Shown: positions 44,351 to 52,350 of the stretch, one piece after another
Layout: each line of letters opens with the position of its first letter
Position numbering within the stretch: position 1 is the first letter of the stretch
From: Stappia taiwanensis
Lineage (GTDB): Bacteria; Pseudomonadota; Alphaproteobacteria; Rhizobiales; Stappiaceae
DNA: 64,000 nucleotides
Assembly (NCBI RefSeq): GCF_014635285.1
Contig: NZ_BMCR01000003.1
Span: 124,001 to 188,000 of the forward strand
Direction: 5' to 3'
Program-made: the position numbers and the translations under genes
The notes under the pieces: model-generated
What the model was told of the DNA's origin: nothing
Databases searched by the model: none
Seen by the model: the letters and a program-made list of their open reading frames with translations, nothing else

Positions 44351-44809
44351 ATGACGGCGGGCGCGGGACCGGAAACACGGGGTAAGGCGACAAACGGGCG
44401 CTGGCAACGGGTGGCCGCGGGAGCGGCCATCCTGTTCGGCGTGGTGACCGTGCTCGCTGGCGGGCGGGTGCTCTTCGGCGGTGCCGAAGCCCGGGCGGCG
44501 GCGGGCGATATCGTGCCCTTCGTGCTCTGGTTCAACTTTCTCGCCGGTTTTGCCTATGCGGCCGCCGGGGTGGGGCTGTGGCGCGGTCGCCGCTGGGCGG
44601 TGCGGCTGTCATGGGTGATCCTCGCCGCGACTCTTGCGGTTTTCGCAGGCTTTGCGGGGCATATCCTGATGGGCGGGGCGTTCGAGCCGCGCACGCTCGG
44701 CGCAATGACGGTCCGAACCCTTGTCTGGGCCGGCATCGTCTGGACCTTCCGCCCAACCCGGGGGGGAAACGTGAGGGGCAGGCGGGCTCTCCCGTTCAGG
44801 GCGCCATAA
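44351..44809 (+). CDS. hypothetical membrane protein, 152 aa
   Basis: Four hydrophobic segments (about 22-40, 52-75, 86-108 and 118-132), basic N- and C-termini. ATG at 44351 after GGAGGGTGCGGCG. It follows the ABC ATPase by 22 bp on the same strand, so it probably belongs to the TetR-controlled operon. I do not recognise the family. The arginine-rich end (RGGNVRGRRALPFRAP) may be loose. Confidence 0.6.
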   Translation: MTAGAGPETRGKATNGRWQRVAAGAAILFGVVTVLAGGRVLFGGAEARAAAGDIVPFVLWFNFLAGFAYAAAGVGLWRGRRWAVRLSWVILAATLAVFAGFAGHILMGGAFEPRTLGAMTVRTLVWAGIVWTFRPTRGGNVRGRRALPFRAP

Positions 44810-44902
44810 CGGCCGAAATCCTGGGGATGGCGAAATCGAGGAACGCGCGCGTTTTCGCTCCCTGCCGGGCCACAGGCCCTGCCTGAGGGCGCCCGCGTCA
44901 CC

Positions 44903-45355
44903 ATGGACGATGTGGAAGTGCGCCGGATTGTTGCGTCCGCCGACACGTTCTTCATCGCGTCCTGCGCAGAAGGAGGGGCGGATGTCTCCCATCGCGGCGG
45001 CGCGCCCGGGTTTCTCCGCTTGAGGGGCGACGGCGCGCTCTGCTTTCCGGATTACGCCGGCAATCGCTTCTTCAACACGCTCGGCAATATCGGCGCCAGT
45101 GGCCGTGCCGGGCTGTTCATTCCCGATTTTGCCAGCGGTGACGCCCTGCTGCTGACGGGCACGGCCGGGGTCGACTGGTCCCCGGCTCGGGTTGCCCCCC
45201 CCCCGCCGTCCCTGCCGGCGACTGACCTGATGTCCGCCCGGCCGCCCCGGCCAACGGTGGTAAAAAAACCTCCCGCTGGCCGGGGCAGCCACCCCCCTCC
45301 TCCCGCCACCGCAGGGCTGCCATGCAGTGGCGGCGGGGCGGGGTGCTTGACATAA
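44903..45355 (+). pseudogene. truncated pyridoxamine-phosphate-oxidase-like flavoprotein gene
   Basis: The first 95 residues match the N-terminal half of PNPOx-like FMN proteins: VASADTFFIASCAEGGADV, SHRGGAPGFLRL, FPDYAGNRFFNTLGNIG and GDALLLTGTAGVDW. After DWSPA the frame enters proline- and glycine-rich junk with a run of ten C (45195-45204). The expected second half, including the FMN-contacting end, is missing in all three forward frames that I checked. The gene looks cut off by a deletion that brought the PACE-operon promoter close. A sequencing error in the C run alone would not restore the family's end. Confidence 0.7.
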
Positions 45356-45375
45356 GTTACGATTAGTAATTTAAG
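45347..45375 (+). promoter_or_regulatory. promoter of the PACE operon with TetR-type operator in the spacer
   Basis: TTGACA (45347-45352), 17-bp spacer, TTTAAG (45370-45375). Inside the spacer lies TTAC-GATTA-GTAA (45357-45369), a TetR-like palindrome. A wider repeat TTACGA ... TCGTAA (45357-45362 and 45381-45386) also spans the -10 box. A repressor here would block RNA polymerase. The start codon of the PACE gene is about 210 bp downstream, leaving a long leader with no recognised element. Confidence 0.65.
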
Positions 45376-45588
45376 GGCGGTCGTAATTCGCGTATCAACC
45401 CCGGCCCGGTGCCATGTTCTCAACTGCCCTCCTCTTCATCAGCGATCCCGCGTGGGCGGGCGACCAGGCCGACCGGCGGGACCTCCCGCGCCGCTGGCGC
45501 CGGGGCCGCTGCACGCACTGTCCTCCCGGTCCGTGACGTGCCGGCCCCTGGCCGTCCTTTCGCGCGTTGGATTTCACGGAGACAGAAG

Positions 45589-46008
45589 ATGCAGGGCATC
45601 AAGAGACGGGTCACCTATGTGGCCCTTTACGAGGCGTTGACCTTTCTCATCATCAGCGCCGCCTTTATCGCCGCTTCGGGCAAGGATGCGGTGCATTCCG
45701 GCAGCCTCGGGGTAATGACCGTGGTGGTCGCCATCGTCTGGAACACGATCTACAACAGCCTGTTCGAGATGTGGGAGGCGGGCCGCGCCCGCCGTGGCCG
45801 CTCGCTCGGCCGGCGCATTGCCCATGCGGTCGGCTTTGAAGTCGGTCTGGTGACGATTACCCTGCCGATGTTCGCCTGGTGGCTCGACATGACGCTGGCC
45901 GAAGCCTTCCTGCTCGACGCCAGCCTGACGCTTTTCTTCATGTTTTTCACCTTCGCCTACAACTGGGCCTTCGACCGGGTTTTCGGTCTGCCTCTTGCTG
46001 CTCAATGA
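45589..46008 (+). CDS. PACE-family efflux transporter (chlorhexidine/biocide type)
   Basis: 139 aa, four membrane segments in two bacterial-transmembrane-pair repeats. Signature residues: Glu in VTYVALYEALTFLI, WNTIYNSLFEMWE at the end of helix 2, RRIAHAVGFEVGLV at helix 3 and AYNWAFDRVFGLPL at the end. AceI-type PACE proteins export chlorhexidine, acriflavine or short diamines by proton exchange. First gene of an operon with a carboxymuconolactone-decarboxylase-like gene and a TetR gene (gaps of 16 and 32 bp). Confidence 0.92.
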   Translation: MQGIKRRVTYVALYEALTFLIISAAFIAASGKDAVHSGSLGVMTVVVAIVWNTIYNSLFEMWEAGRARRGRSLGRRIAHAVGFEVGLVTITLPMFAWWLDMTLAEAFLLDASLTLFFMFFTFAYNWAFDRVFGLPLAAQ

Positions 46009-46024
46009 CCAAAGGAGCTTCCCG

Positions 46025-46567
46025 ATGAACCGCATGACCCCCGTCACCGTCGACAGTGCCGACCCGGTGGCAACGCCGATCCTTGAAGGCTTCAAGACGC
46101 AATATGGCATGATCCCGAACTTCTTCGCCGCGCTCGGCGTCGATGGGGCCAGCCTCAGCGCCTATCTGAACTTCGCCAAGGCGCTGGAGGAAAACGACCT
46201 TCTCACCGAGCGGCTGCGCGAGATGATCGCGCTCGCCGTCGCCAATGCCAATGGCTGCCACTATTGCGTCAGCGGCCACACCTTCTCCGGCAAGAAGGCC
46301 GGCCTGTCGCCAGAGGACTGCATTGCCGCCCAATGCGGCAAGGCGGAAGACGCGCGCGAACAGGCAGCGCTGACCCTTGCCTTGCGGCTGATCGAGGCGC
46401 GCGGCCATCTGGAGGATGCGGAACTGGCGGGCGCGCGCGAGGCGGGCCTGAGCGAGCCGCAGATCGTGCAGATCTGCGCCTGGACCGGGCTGAACGCCTT
46501 CAGCAACTGGATCAACAACCTCGCCCGGCCGAAGATCGACTTCCCCAAGGTACCGCTTCAGCCGTAA
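46025..46567 (+). CDS. carboxymuconolactone decarboxylase/AhpD-like peroxidase-related protein
   Basis: 180 aa. AhpD-like redox site NGCHYCVSGHTFSGKKAG (CxxC with following His). All-helical, with the family tail GLNAFSNWINNLARPKIDF. Such proteins take part in hydroperoxide reduction or use the dithiol for other reactions. It starts after AAAGGAGCTTCCCG, 16 bp behind the PACE gene, so it may support tolerance to the same stress. Confidence 0.88.
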   Translation: MNRMTPVTVDSADPVATPILEGFKTQYGMIPNFFAALGVDGASLSAYLNFAKALEENDLLTERLREMIALAVANANGCHYCVSGHTFSGKKAGLSPEDCIAAQCGKAEDAREQAALTLALRLIEARGHLEDAELAGAREAGLSEPQIVQICAWTGLNAFSNWINNLARPKIDFPKVPLQP

Positions 46568-46599
46568 AAAGGGCGGGCGGCAACGAGGGGAGAGGCACA

Positions 46600-47184
46600 A
46601 TGCAGCAGCGCCGAATGTCGAAAGAGGCCCGAAGGGACCATCTTCTGGACACCGCCGCCGAGATCGTTGCCACCCGGGGCGCCGAGGCGCTGACACTGAC
46701 GACGCTCGCGGAAGCCGCGGGCGTCACCAAGCCGATCACCTACAATCACTTCGAAAGCCGGGAGTTTCTGCTCTTGGCGCTCTACCGGCGCTACGACGAG
46801 TGGCTCGCTGCCCGCATGCGCGAGGGCCTGCGCGGCAAGGCGCGGGATCTTGCCGGCGCCGCCAGGGTGATCGCCGCAAGTTATCTCGATTGTACCGTGA
46901 CCTACGGCGGGGTCTATGACGCGGCGGTCGCCGCGCTCGCCGCCTATCCGCAGCATCAGGGCATTCATGGCAAGATCCGCCGCGCCTATTGCGCGGCGTT
47001 CAGCCGCGCGCTTGGGCCGTTTCTGTCCGGGGCCGAAGGCTTGCTGACGCCCGGCCGCTGGATCGCCCTTTATGGCGTCGCCGAGGAACTGGGGCGTGCG
47101 GTGCTGGACGGGGACTTGCCCCGCGCCGAGGCCGAGGCCGAGATTGCCTCGGCGATGATCGCGCTCACCCTCCATCCGGGCTGA
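46600..47184 (+). CDS. TetR/AcrR family transcriptional regulator
   Basis: 194 aa. Helix-turn-helix in residues 9-55: RRDHLLDTAAEIVATRGAEA, LTLTTLAEAAGVTKPITYNH, FESREFLLLALYR. The C-terminal domain is helical. It is the last gene of the PACE/AhpD-like operon and is the probable repressor of the palindromic promoter before the PACE gene. The ribosome site is GAGGGGAGAGG. Confidence 0.9.
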   Translation: MQQRRMSKEARRDHLLDTAAEIVATRGAEALTLTTLAEAAGVTKPITYNHFESREFLLLALYRRYDEWLAARMREGLRGKARDLAGAARVIAASYLDCTVTYGGVYDAAVAALAAYPQHQGIHGKIRRAYCAAFSRALGPFLSGAEGLLTPGRWIALYGVAEELGRAVLDGDLPRAEAEAEIASAMIALTLHPG

Positions 47185-47210
47185 GCGAAAGGGAGGCGTT
47201 CCCCGTTTCG

Positions 47211-48269
47211 TCAGCTCATCCAGCGCAGGGTGCGGGCCTTGACCGGGTTCTGGAACGGGCGGTTTTCCGCGCCAGAGCGCACCCATTCGTCCTTGAGTTG
47301 CATCCACCAGCGCCCTTGCGTGTCCGCATCGTTGATCAGCATCAGCTTGGGATTGTACTTCAGCCCCTCGCGCTGCTGCACCACGACGCGCCGGTCCTGG
47401 TCGAGGAACACGGTCATCAGGTGGCGGATCAGCGGCTTGAACGGCCGCACCCAGCCCATGCTCGCCCAGAACATCTGCCGCACTTCCGTGTGGGTGCTGT
47501 CGATCGGTGTGATCGAGGTCAGCCCGACCACCGAATGCTTGCTGCCCTGGATGTGCTCGATGCGCAGCCCCGGCAGGGCGTAGCGGATTTCCGTGGTGAC
47601 ATCGTCGCCCAGCACCTTGTAGGCGATGTTCTGCGGCGGCAGCTTGTGTCGCACCATTGCCCAGCCCAGCTCGGACGGCGCGAACGGCTTCTCCTTCGGC
47701 CGCAGTCTCTTGGCGTTCTTCTTGAACCACCAGGAGGTGTGCACGAAGGCGGCGTGGGTCGGGTCCATCAGCCCCAGCGCCGCATGATCGACCGAACAGA
47801 CGAAGGGCAGCATGATCGCCAGTTGCGGCGCCGCATCGGCGGCGAAATCCGGCAACAGCGGCGGCGCCGGCTGGCGACCGTCTTCCGGGCGCTCGCCGTT
47901 TTCCGGGAAGTAGATCCAGATCAACCCGTTCTGCTCGCGTGCGGCATAAGCGCCGCAGGTGATCTTGGAGGTGTCGATGGTCTGGGCCGCGTGGGTGGAG
48001 GGGATCTCCACACAGGTGCCGCCGGTGTCGAACCGCCAGCCGTGATAGCAGCATTGTACCGTCTCGCCGTCGAACCAGCCATGGCGCAGCGGAATGCCGC
48101 GATGCGGGCAGATGTCGCGCAAGGCAAAGACGCTGCCGTTCGCCGCGCGGCCGATCAACACCGGCTCCCCCATCAGGGTCTTGCCCAGCATCTTGCCGGC
48201 GGCGATCTCGGAGGAAGGGCAGGCGACATACCACAGACCGCGCAGCAGGTCGGCCTCAAGATTGTTCAT
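47211..48269 (-). CDS. Rieske-type aromatic ring-hydroxylating oxygenase, alpha subunit
   Basis: 352 aa from ATG 48269 (MNNLEADLLRGLWYVACPSS). Rieske [2Fe-2S] ligands CPHRGIPLRHG (C-x-H) and CCYHGWRF (C-x2-H) near residues 50-75. Mononuclear iron site DPTHAAFVHTSWW near 165. This is the PaO/VanA/LigX-like single-component oxygenase type; it needs a reductase encoded elsewhere. The substrate is unknown. The minus strand has an ORF that could start upstream, but the conserved region begins here. Confidence 0.88.
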   Translation of the reverse strand: MNNLEADLLRGLWYVACPSSEIAAGKMLGKTLMGEPVLIGRAANGSVFALRDICPHRGIPLRHGWFDGETVQCCYHGWRFDTGGTCVEIPSTHAAQTIDTSKITCGAYAAREQNGLIWIYFPENGERPEDGRQPAPPLLPDFAADAAPQLAIMLPFVCSVDHAALGLMDPTHAAFVHTSWWFKKNAKRLRPKEKPFAPSELGWAMVRHKLPPQNIAYKVLGDDVTTEIRYALPGLRIEHIQGSKHSVVGLTSITPIDSTHTEVRQMFWASMGWVRPFKPLIRHLMTVFLDQDRRVVVQQREGLKYNPKLMLINDADTQGRWWMQLKDEWVRSGAENRPFQNPVKARTLRWMS

Positions 48270-48406
48270 GGAACGCAACTCCGGCGCTGGGGGGCGGACA
48301 CCCCGGCGGTTTACCCGGTTGCGCCGCCGCACTCAAGCGCGGGCAATGCCGGATGGCGGGCAAAGGGGCGCAACGGGTGAGGGGGCGGAAACGGTGGAGG
48401 CACGTG

Positions 48407-48438
48407 AAAAAGGCGCGTCTCCGAGTGGAGCGCGCCTT
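48407..48438 (-). terminator. rho-independent terminator after rplT
   Basis: Reading on the minus strand: AAGGCGCG, loop with a secondary CTCC/GGAG pairing, CGCGCCTT followed by T residues. It lies 59 bp after rplT and ends the rpmI-rplT transcript. Confidence 0.88.
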
Positions 48439-48496
48439 GATCTTGTCTTGTCCGGAAGCGCCTTGCGGCGGCGGGCTGGCCCGCCGGCGAAGCGTC

Positions 48497-48856
48497 TTAC
48501 GCGCCGAGCGCGCCCTTGGCCTTTTCGGTCAGCGCCTTGAACGCTTCCGGCTCGCGGATGGCGAGATCGGACAGCACCTTGCGGTCAACCTCAATGCCGG
48601 CCTTGTTCAGACCGTCGATGAAGCGGCCATAGGTAAGGCCCTGCTCGCGCACCGCCGCGTTGATCCGCTGGATCCACAGCGAGCGGAAATTGCGCTTGCG
48701 CGCCTTGCGGTCGCGGTAGGCGTACTGGGCGGCACGCTCGACCGCCTGCTTGGCGACGCGAATCGTGTTCTTGCGCCGGCCGTAGTAGCCCTTGGCGGCC
48801 TTGATGACCTTCTTGTGCTTTGCGTGGGCGGTTACGCCCCTTTTGACACGCGACAT
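48497..48856 (-). CDS. rplT: 50S ribosomal protein L20
   Basis: 119 aa with the canonical start [20 protein letters not shown], central [20 protein letters not shown] and end [19 protein letters not shown]20 is an early-binding large-subunit assembly protein and in many bacteria represses its own operon. AAGGAG lies before the ATG. It follows rpmI after 38 bp. In many relatives pheS follows next, but here a Rieske oxygenase gene does. Confidence 0.98.
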   Translation of the reverse strand: MSRVKRGVTAHAKHKKVIKAAKGYYGRRKNTIRVAKQAVERAAQYAYRDRKARKRNFRSLWIQRINAAVREQGLTYGRFIDGLNKAGIEVDRKVLSDLAIREPEAFKALTEKAKGALGA

Positions 48857-48894
48857 GGGTAGTACTCCTTGGAAAGTCTAAGACGCCGTCAGGC

Positions 48895-49092
48895 TCAGCC
48901 GTAGGGCAGGAACTTCTTGACGATGCGAGCGTCGGCCTCGCACAGCACGGTGGTGCCGCGCGCGTTGCGGATGAACTTGTTCGTCCGCTTGATCATGCCG
49001 TGACGCTTGCCCGCCTGGGCGGTCTTGACCTTGCCGGTCGCGGTCAGTTTGAAGCGCTTCTTTGCGCCGGACTTGGTTTTCAGCTTGGGCAT
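48895..49092 (-). CDS. rpmI: 50S ribosomal protein L35
   Basis: 65 aa starting [20 protein letters not shown] and ending IVKKFLPYG, full length. The ATG at 49092 is chosen over upstream in-frame starts because the family begins MPK and AAAGGA precedes it. First gene of the rpmI-rplT unit, with its own promoter and a hairpin leader of about 140 nt. Confidence 0.98.
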   Translation of the reverse strand: MPKLKTKSGAKKRFKLTATGKVKTAQAGKRHGMIKRTNKFIRNARGTTVLCEADARIVKKFLPYG

Positions 49093-49185
49093 TTTGCATC
49101 CTTTCTTGCACGGCTGGCGCTGAACCAGCCGATGTGTGTTGGAAGCCGTTATGAACCGCCACGGCATGCCCTTTTGTCGCAAGGG

Positions 49186-49202
49186 GTTGGCGCAAGGCCA
49201 AC
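49186..49202 (-). other. leader hairpin before rpmI
   Basis: GTTGGC - CTTGC - GCCAAC hairpin (minus strand) about 95 nt upstream of rpmI. It could belong to an L20-binding autoregulatory leader; that is inference from position only. Confidence 0.35.
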
Positions 49203-49236
49203 GGGTCCCGCGAAGCCGGGCGGCTCAGGACAGGCG

Positions 49237-49265
49237 CTTATAGGCAGCGTTCCGGCAAAACACAA
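49237..49265 (-). promoter_or_regulatory. promoter of rpmI-rplT
   Basis: Minus strand TTGTGT (49265-49260), 17-bp spacer, TATAAG (49242-49237). It lies between the terminator after infC and rpmI, which shows rpmI-rplT can be transcribed on its own. The rest of the 338-bp gap (49093-49430) holds a leader hairpin and the infC terminator. Confidence 0.7.
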
Positions 49266-49326
49266 GAGGATTCGTGCCGCTTTCCCGCCCCGATGCGCGC
49301 CCGGTCCGGATGGCGCCGGCGGAACG

Positions 49327-49357
49327 AAAAAGGCCCGGCGCGAGGGCCGAGCTTTTT
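49327..49357. terminator. bidirectional terminator hairpin between infC and rpmI
   Basis: GGCCC / GGGCC stem around a 7-nt loop, flanked by five A on one side and five T on the other. On the minus strand it ends the infC message about 75 bp after the stop. Confidence 0.85.
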
Positions 49358-49430
49358 GGCGTTCCGGTCAGTGTCCCGACGATGCGCTGGCGCGGAGCTC
49401 CGGCGCTGTCGTCAGGGCGCTGCGCGAAGG

Positions 49431-49973
49431 TCAGCGGGCGATCGGCGCCAGCACCATCACCATCTGCCGGCCTTCCAGCCGCGGGTGAGATTCGACCTTG
49501 GCGAATTCGGCGGTCTCGTCACGCACCTTGTTCAAGAGGGCGATGCCGAGGTCCTGATGCGCCATTTCGCGTCCGCGAAACCGCAGGGTCACCTTCACCT
49601 TGTCGCCTTCGTCGAAGAAACGCTTCATGTTCCGCATCTTCACCTCATAGTCATGGGTGTCGATGTTCGGCCGCATCTTGATTTCTTTGACTTCGACGAC
49701 CTTCTGCTTCTTGCGCGCCTCTGCCGCCTTCTTCTGGCTCTGGTACTTGTACCGGCCATAATCGAGGATCTTGCAGACGGGCGGAGAAGAGTTCGGCGAG
49801 ATTTCGACCAGGTCGAGGCCAGCATCAACGGCGCGCTGCAGGGCCTCTTCCGTCGGTGTCACACCGAGGTTGCTCCCGTCATGGTCGATGAGCTGCACTT
49901 CCCGAACGCGGATCTCTTGGTTTGTGCGCGGGCCTTCCTTGGTCGGCGGCGGTGCGCGGTATGGACGGCGAAT
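49431..49973 (-). CDS. infC: translation initiation factor IF-3, ATT start codon
   Basis: 180 aa if translation starts at ATT 49973. The reading frame is open upstream of the first GTG (49898) and encodes the family's N-terminus, [20 protein letters not shown], so the short form from GTG would lack the start of the N-domain. AGAGGAG lies 9 nt before the ATT. infC of many bacteria uses AUU, which IF-3 itself rejects, giving autoregulation. Conserved parts: [31 protein letters not shown], and C-domain [16 protein letters not shown]. It prevents premature subunit joining and proofreads the start codon. Confidence 0.96.
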   Translation of the reverse strand: MRRPYRAPPPTKEGPRTNQEIRVREVQLIDHDGSNLGVTPTEEALQRAVDAGLDLVEISPNSSPPVCKILDYGRYKYQSQKKAAEARKKQKVVEVKEIKMRPNIDTHDYEVKMRNMKRFFDEGDKVKVTLRFRGREMAHQDLGIALLNKVRDETAEFAKVESHPRLEGRQMVMVLAPIAR

Positions 49974-50020
49974 GGTCGCGATCTCCTCTGTTGTCCAAAC
50001 AAACGATGGGCCCGAATCGC

Positions 50021-50038
50021 AAAAGCCTTCGAAGGCTT
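50021..50038 (-). terminator. palindromic hairpin with T-tract between GT4 gene and infC
   Basis: AAGCCT-TCGA-AGGCTT followed on the minus strand by TTTTGCG (A residues at 50021-50024). It should end the glycosyltransferase message or attenuate read-through into infC, whose start lies about 50 bp downstream. Confidence 0.65.
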
Positions 50039-50123
50039 ACGCCAAAGGCCCCGCACGTTGAACGCCGAGGTCAGGAAGGCAAGCAATCCGGAGACATGAA
50101 AATCCAGTGAAACCGCGGCAAAG

Positions 50124-51356
50124 TCAACCGTGTTTGCTGCCGGCGCGGCAATTGTCGATGAGCCTGTCATAGATCGCAAGGGTTGCCCCGCACATGGCCT
50201 CGCGCGAGAAGCGCGCGCTGACATGCCTGAGCGCCCGTGCGGTCACGTCAGTGCGGGTCCCGGCGTCAAGCGCCAGCACCTCGTCGAGGGCATCGGCAAG
50301 GGCGGACGCATCGCCGGCCGGAACCCGCCAGCCGGTGCGCGCCTCCTCCGTCACCTCGGGCGGGGCGAGCACGGTTTCGCGCGCGCCGCCAAGGTCGGTG
50401 GCGATGATCGGCACCGAAGCCGCCTGGGCTTCCACCGCCGCCCGGCCGAAGGCTTCGGGCTCCGTCGAGGCGACCACCGAGACATCGGCCAGCGCCAGCG
50501 CCGCCGCCACATCGGCGCAATGGCCGGGCAGTCGTATCCGGTCGGCGAGCCCCGCCGCCGCGATCCGCGCCCGTAGCATCTGCGAATAGTCCCGCCGGCC
50601 CTGGTCGTCGCCGGCAAGAATCGCGGTCCACGCCGCGTCCGGATTTGTGCTCGCCAGCCGCGCCAATGCGTCGATCAGCACCGTCTGGCCCTTCCAGCCG
50701 GTCAGCCGCGCCAGATTGAGGATCACCGGCGTCTCGGGTGCGATCCCCCAGGCCTGCCGCAGGGCGTTGCGGCGCGCGTCGGACACCGCATGCGGCGCCA
50801 GGCCGCCCAGATCCGAGCCGCGGTGGATCACCGTCAGCCGGTCCGCGGCGAACGGATGACGTTCGGCGATCAGATCGGCGGTGTAGCGGGAGTTGGCGAT
50901 CACCACGTCGCCTCGCACCATGACGGAATTGTACAGCCCCTTCAGTGCGTTGGTCTGCTTGTAGATGCCATGATAGGTGGTGACGAATGGCCGCGCCGTA
51001 CGCCGTGCGGCGATCAGCGTCGACCAAGCCGGGGCGCGGGAGCGCGCGTGCAGGAGGTCGACCCGTTCCCGTTCGACGATTCGCGCCAGCGTACCGGCGT
51101 TGCGCCAGATCCGCCAGGGGGATTTCGTCGCCAGCGGCAGGGTGATGTGCTTGGCCCCCAGTGCTTCAAGCTCCGTCACCAGCCGCCCGCCGGCGGAGGC
51201 GACCAGCGCCCGGTGGCCGGCGGCGACCAGCGCGGCGGCAATGTCGACGGTGGTCCTTTCCGCGCCGCCGGTTTCCAGCTCCGGGATGATCTGAAGAACG
51301 CAATAGGGGGGCACGGCGGGGTCCTTGGCGGGGCCTGTGGCGGCGATCTGTCGCAA
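50124..51356 (-). CDS. glycosyltransferase family 4 protein
   Basis: 410 aa, GT-B fold. N-terminal VLQIIPELETGGAERTTVDI with the glycine-rich GGAE loop, central LLHARSRAPAWSTLIAARRT, donor-domain start VILNLARLTGWKGQTVLIDA and EPEAFGRAAVEAQAASVPII, the E-x7-E signature. This type transfers sugars in lipopolysaccharide core or capsule synthesis; the acceptor is unknown. It is upstream of infC on the same strand, separated by a terminator-like hairpin. Confidence 0.9.
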   Translation of the reverse strand: MRQIAATGPAKDPAVPPYCVLQIIPELETGGAERTTVDIAAALVAAGHRALVASAGGRLVTELEALGAKHITLPLATKSPWRIWRNAGTLARIVERERVDLLHARSRAPAWSTLIAARRTARPFVTTYHGIYKQTNALKGLYNSVMVRGDVVIANSRYTADLIAERHPFAADRLTVIHRGSDLGGLAPHAVSDARRNALRQAWGIAPETPVILNLARLTGWKGQTVLIDALARLASTNPDAAWTAILAGDDQGRRDYSQMLRARIAAAGLADRIRLPGHCADVAAALALADVSVVASTEPEAFGRAAVEAQAASVPIIATDLGGARETVLAPPEVTEEARTGWRVPAGDASALADALDEVLALDAGTRTDVTARALRHVSARFSREAMCGATLAIYDRLIDNCRAGSKHG

Positions 51357-51438
51357 ACGGCGCGATGGAAAGGGCGGCCCTTCTCATCGGCGCGCGCCTG
51401 TGCCAAACCCGGCAACAGGCGAGGCATGGAGGCATAGT

Positions 51439-52245
51439 ATGTCAGCACCGGAACTGCAATTCATCACGGTTGGCGAGGGCGCGGACGCCCGCCGCATCGC
51501 CATCGACCGGGCCGAGGGGACACCTGGCCGTTGCGGCTTTTTCTGGCTGTCCGGCTTCAAGTCGGACATGGCCGGAACCAAGGCGGAAGAGCTCGCCGGT
51601 TTTGCCGCGCGGACCGGCCGGGCGATGACCCGCTTCGATTATTCCGGTCATGGCGTGTCGGAAGGCGACTTCGAGGCGGGCACGATTTCCCGCTGGGCGG
51701 AGGAAGCGCTGGCGGTGTTCGACCGCTGCTGCGCCGAGCCGACGGTCGTGGTCGGTTCCTCCATGGGCGGCTGGATTGCGCTGCTTCTGGCGCGGGCGTT
51801 GCGCGCGCGCGGGCAGGCCGTCGCCCCGCTTGCCGGCATGGTGCTGATCGCTCCGGCACCCGATTTTACCGAGGAACTGATGTGGAAGCAGGAGTTTACC
51901 GACGAGATCCGCGAGATGATCCTGCGTGACGGCCGATTCGAACGCCCGTCCGAGTATGACGACAGCCCCTATGTGATCACCCGCGAGCTGATCGAGGATG
52001 GCCGCAGCAACCTGCTGTTGGGCGGGGCGGTGGAAACCGGCTGTCCGGTGACCATCCTGCAGGGCCAGCGCGACGATGCCGTGCCGTGGCAACACGCCTT
52101 GCGGCTCGTGGAGTGCCTGGCGCGCGACGATGTGACCCTGACCCTCGTCAAGGATGGCGATCACCGCCTGTCGCGGCCAGAGGACATGGTTCGGCTGATG
52201 GCGGCGGCGGCAAACCTTGCCGAGGGCGCGGAGGCCGATATCTGA
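51439..52245 (+). CDS. alpha/beta hydrolase, ABHD10/palmitoyl-thioesterase-like
   Basis: 268 aa. LSGFKSDMAGTKAEELAGFA and FDYSGHGVSEGDF near the start, nucleophile elbow VVGSSMGGWIALLLA (Ser), Asp in QGQRDDAVPWQHAL and His in KDGDHRLSRPEDM. This arrangement is that of bacterial homologues of ABHD10, with esterase or thioesterase activity. No signal peptide, so cytoplasmic. The start is supported by GGAGG 6-10 nt upstream. Confidence 0.85.
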   Translation: MSAPELQFITVGEGADARRIAIDRAEGTPGRCGFFWLSGFKSDMAGTKAEELAGFAARTGRAMTRFDYSGHGVSEGDFEAGTISRWAEEALAVFDRCCAEPTVVVGSSMGGWIALLLARALRARGQAVAPLAGMVLIAPAPDFTEELMWKQEFTDEIREMILRDGRFERPSEYDDSPYVITRELIEDGRSNLLLGGAVETGCPVTILQGQRDDAVPWQHALRLVECLARDDVTLTLVKDGDHRLSRPEDMVRLMAAAANLAEGAEADI

Positions 52246-52350
52246 CGGCGCGGGCGGAATTTTCCACCTCAGGTCATCGCTTTGTCGTATTTCGCGAAAA
52301 GGCTTGTCTTGGCATCATCTTTCCATCGGTTCCCAAGCGGTGAGGATTCC

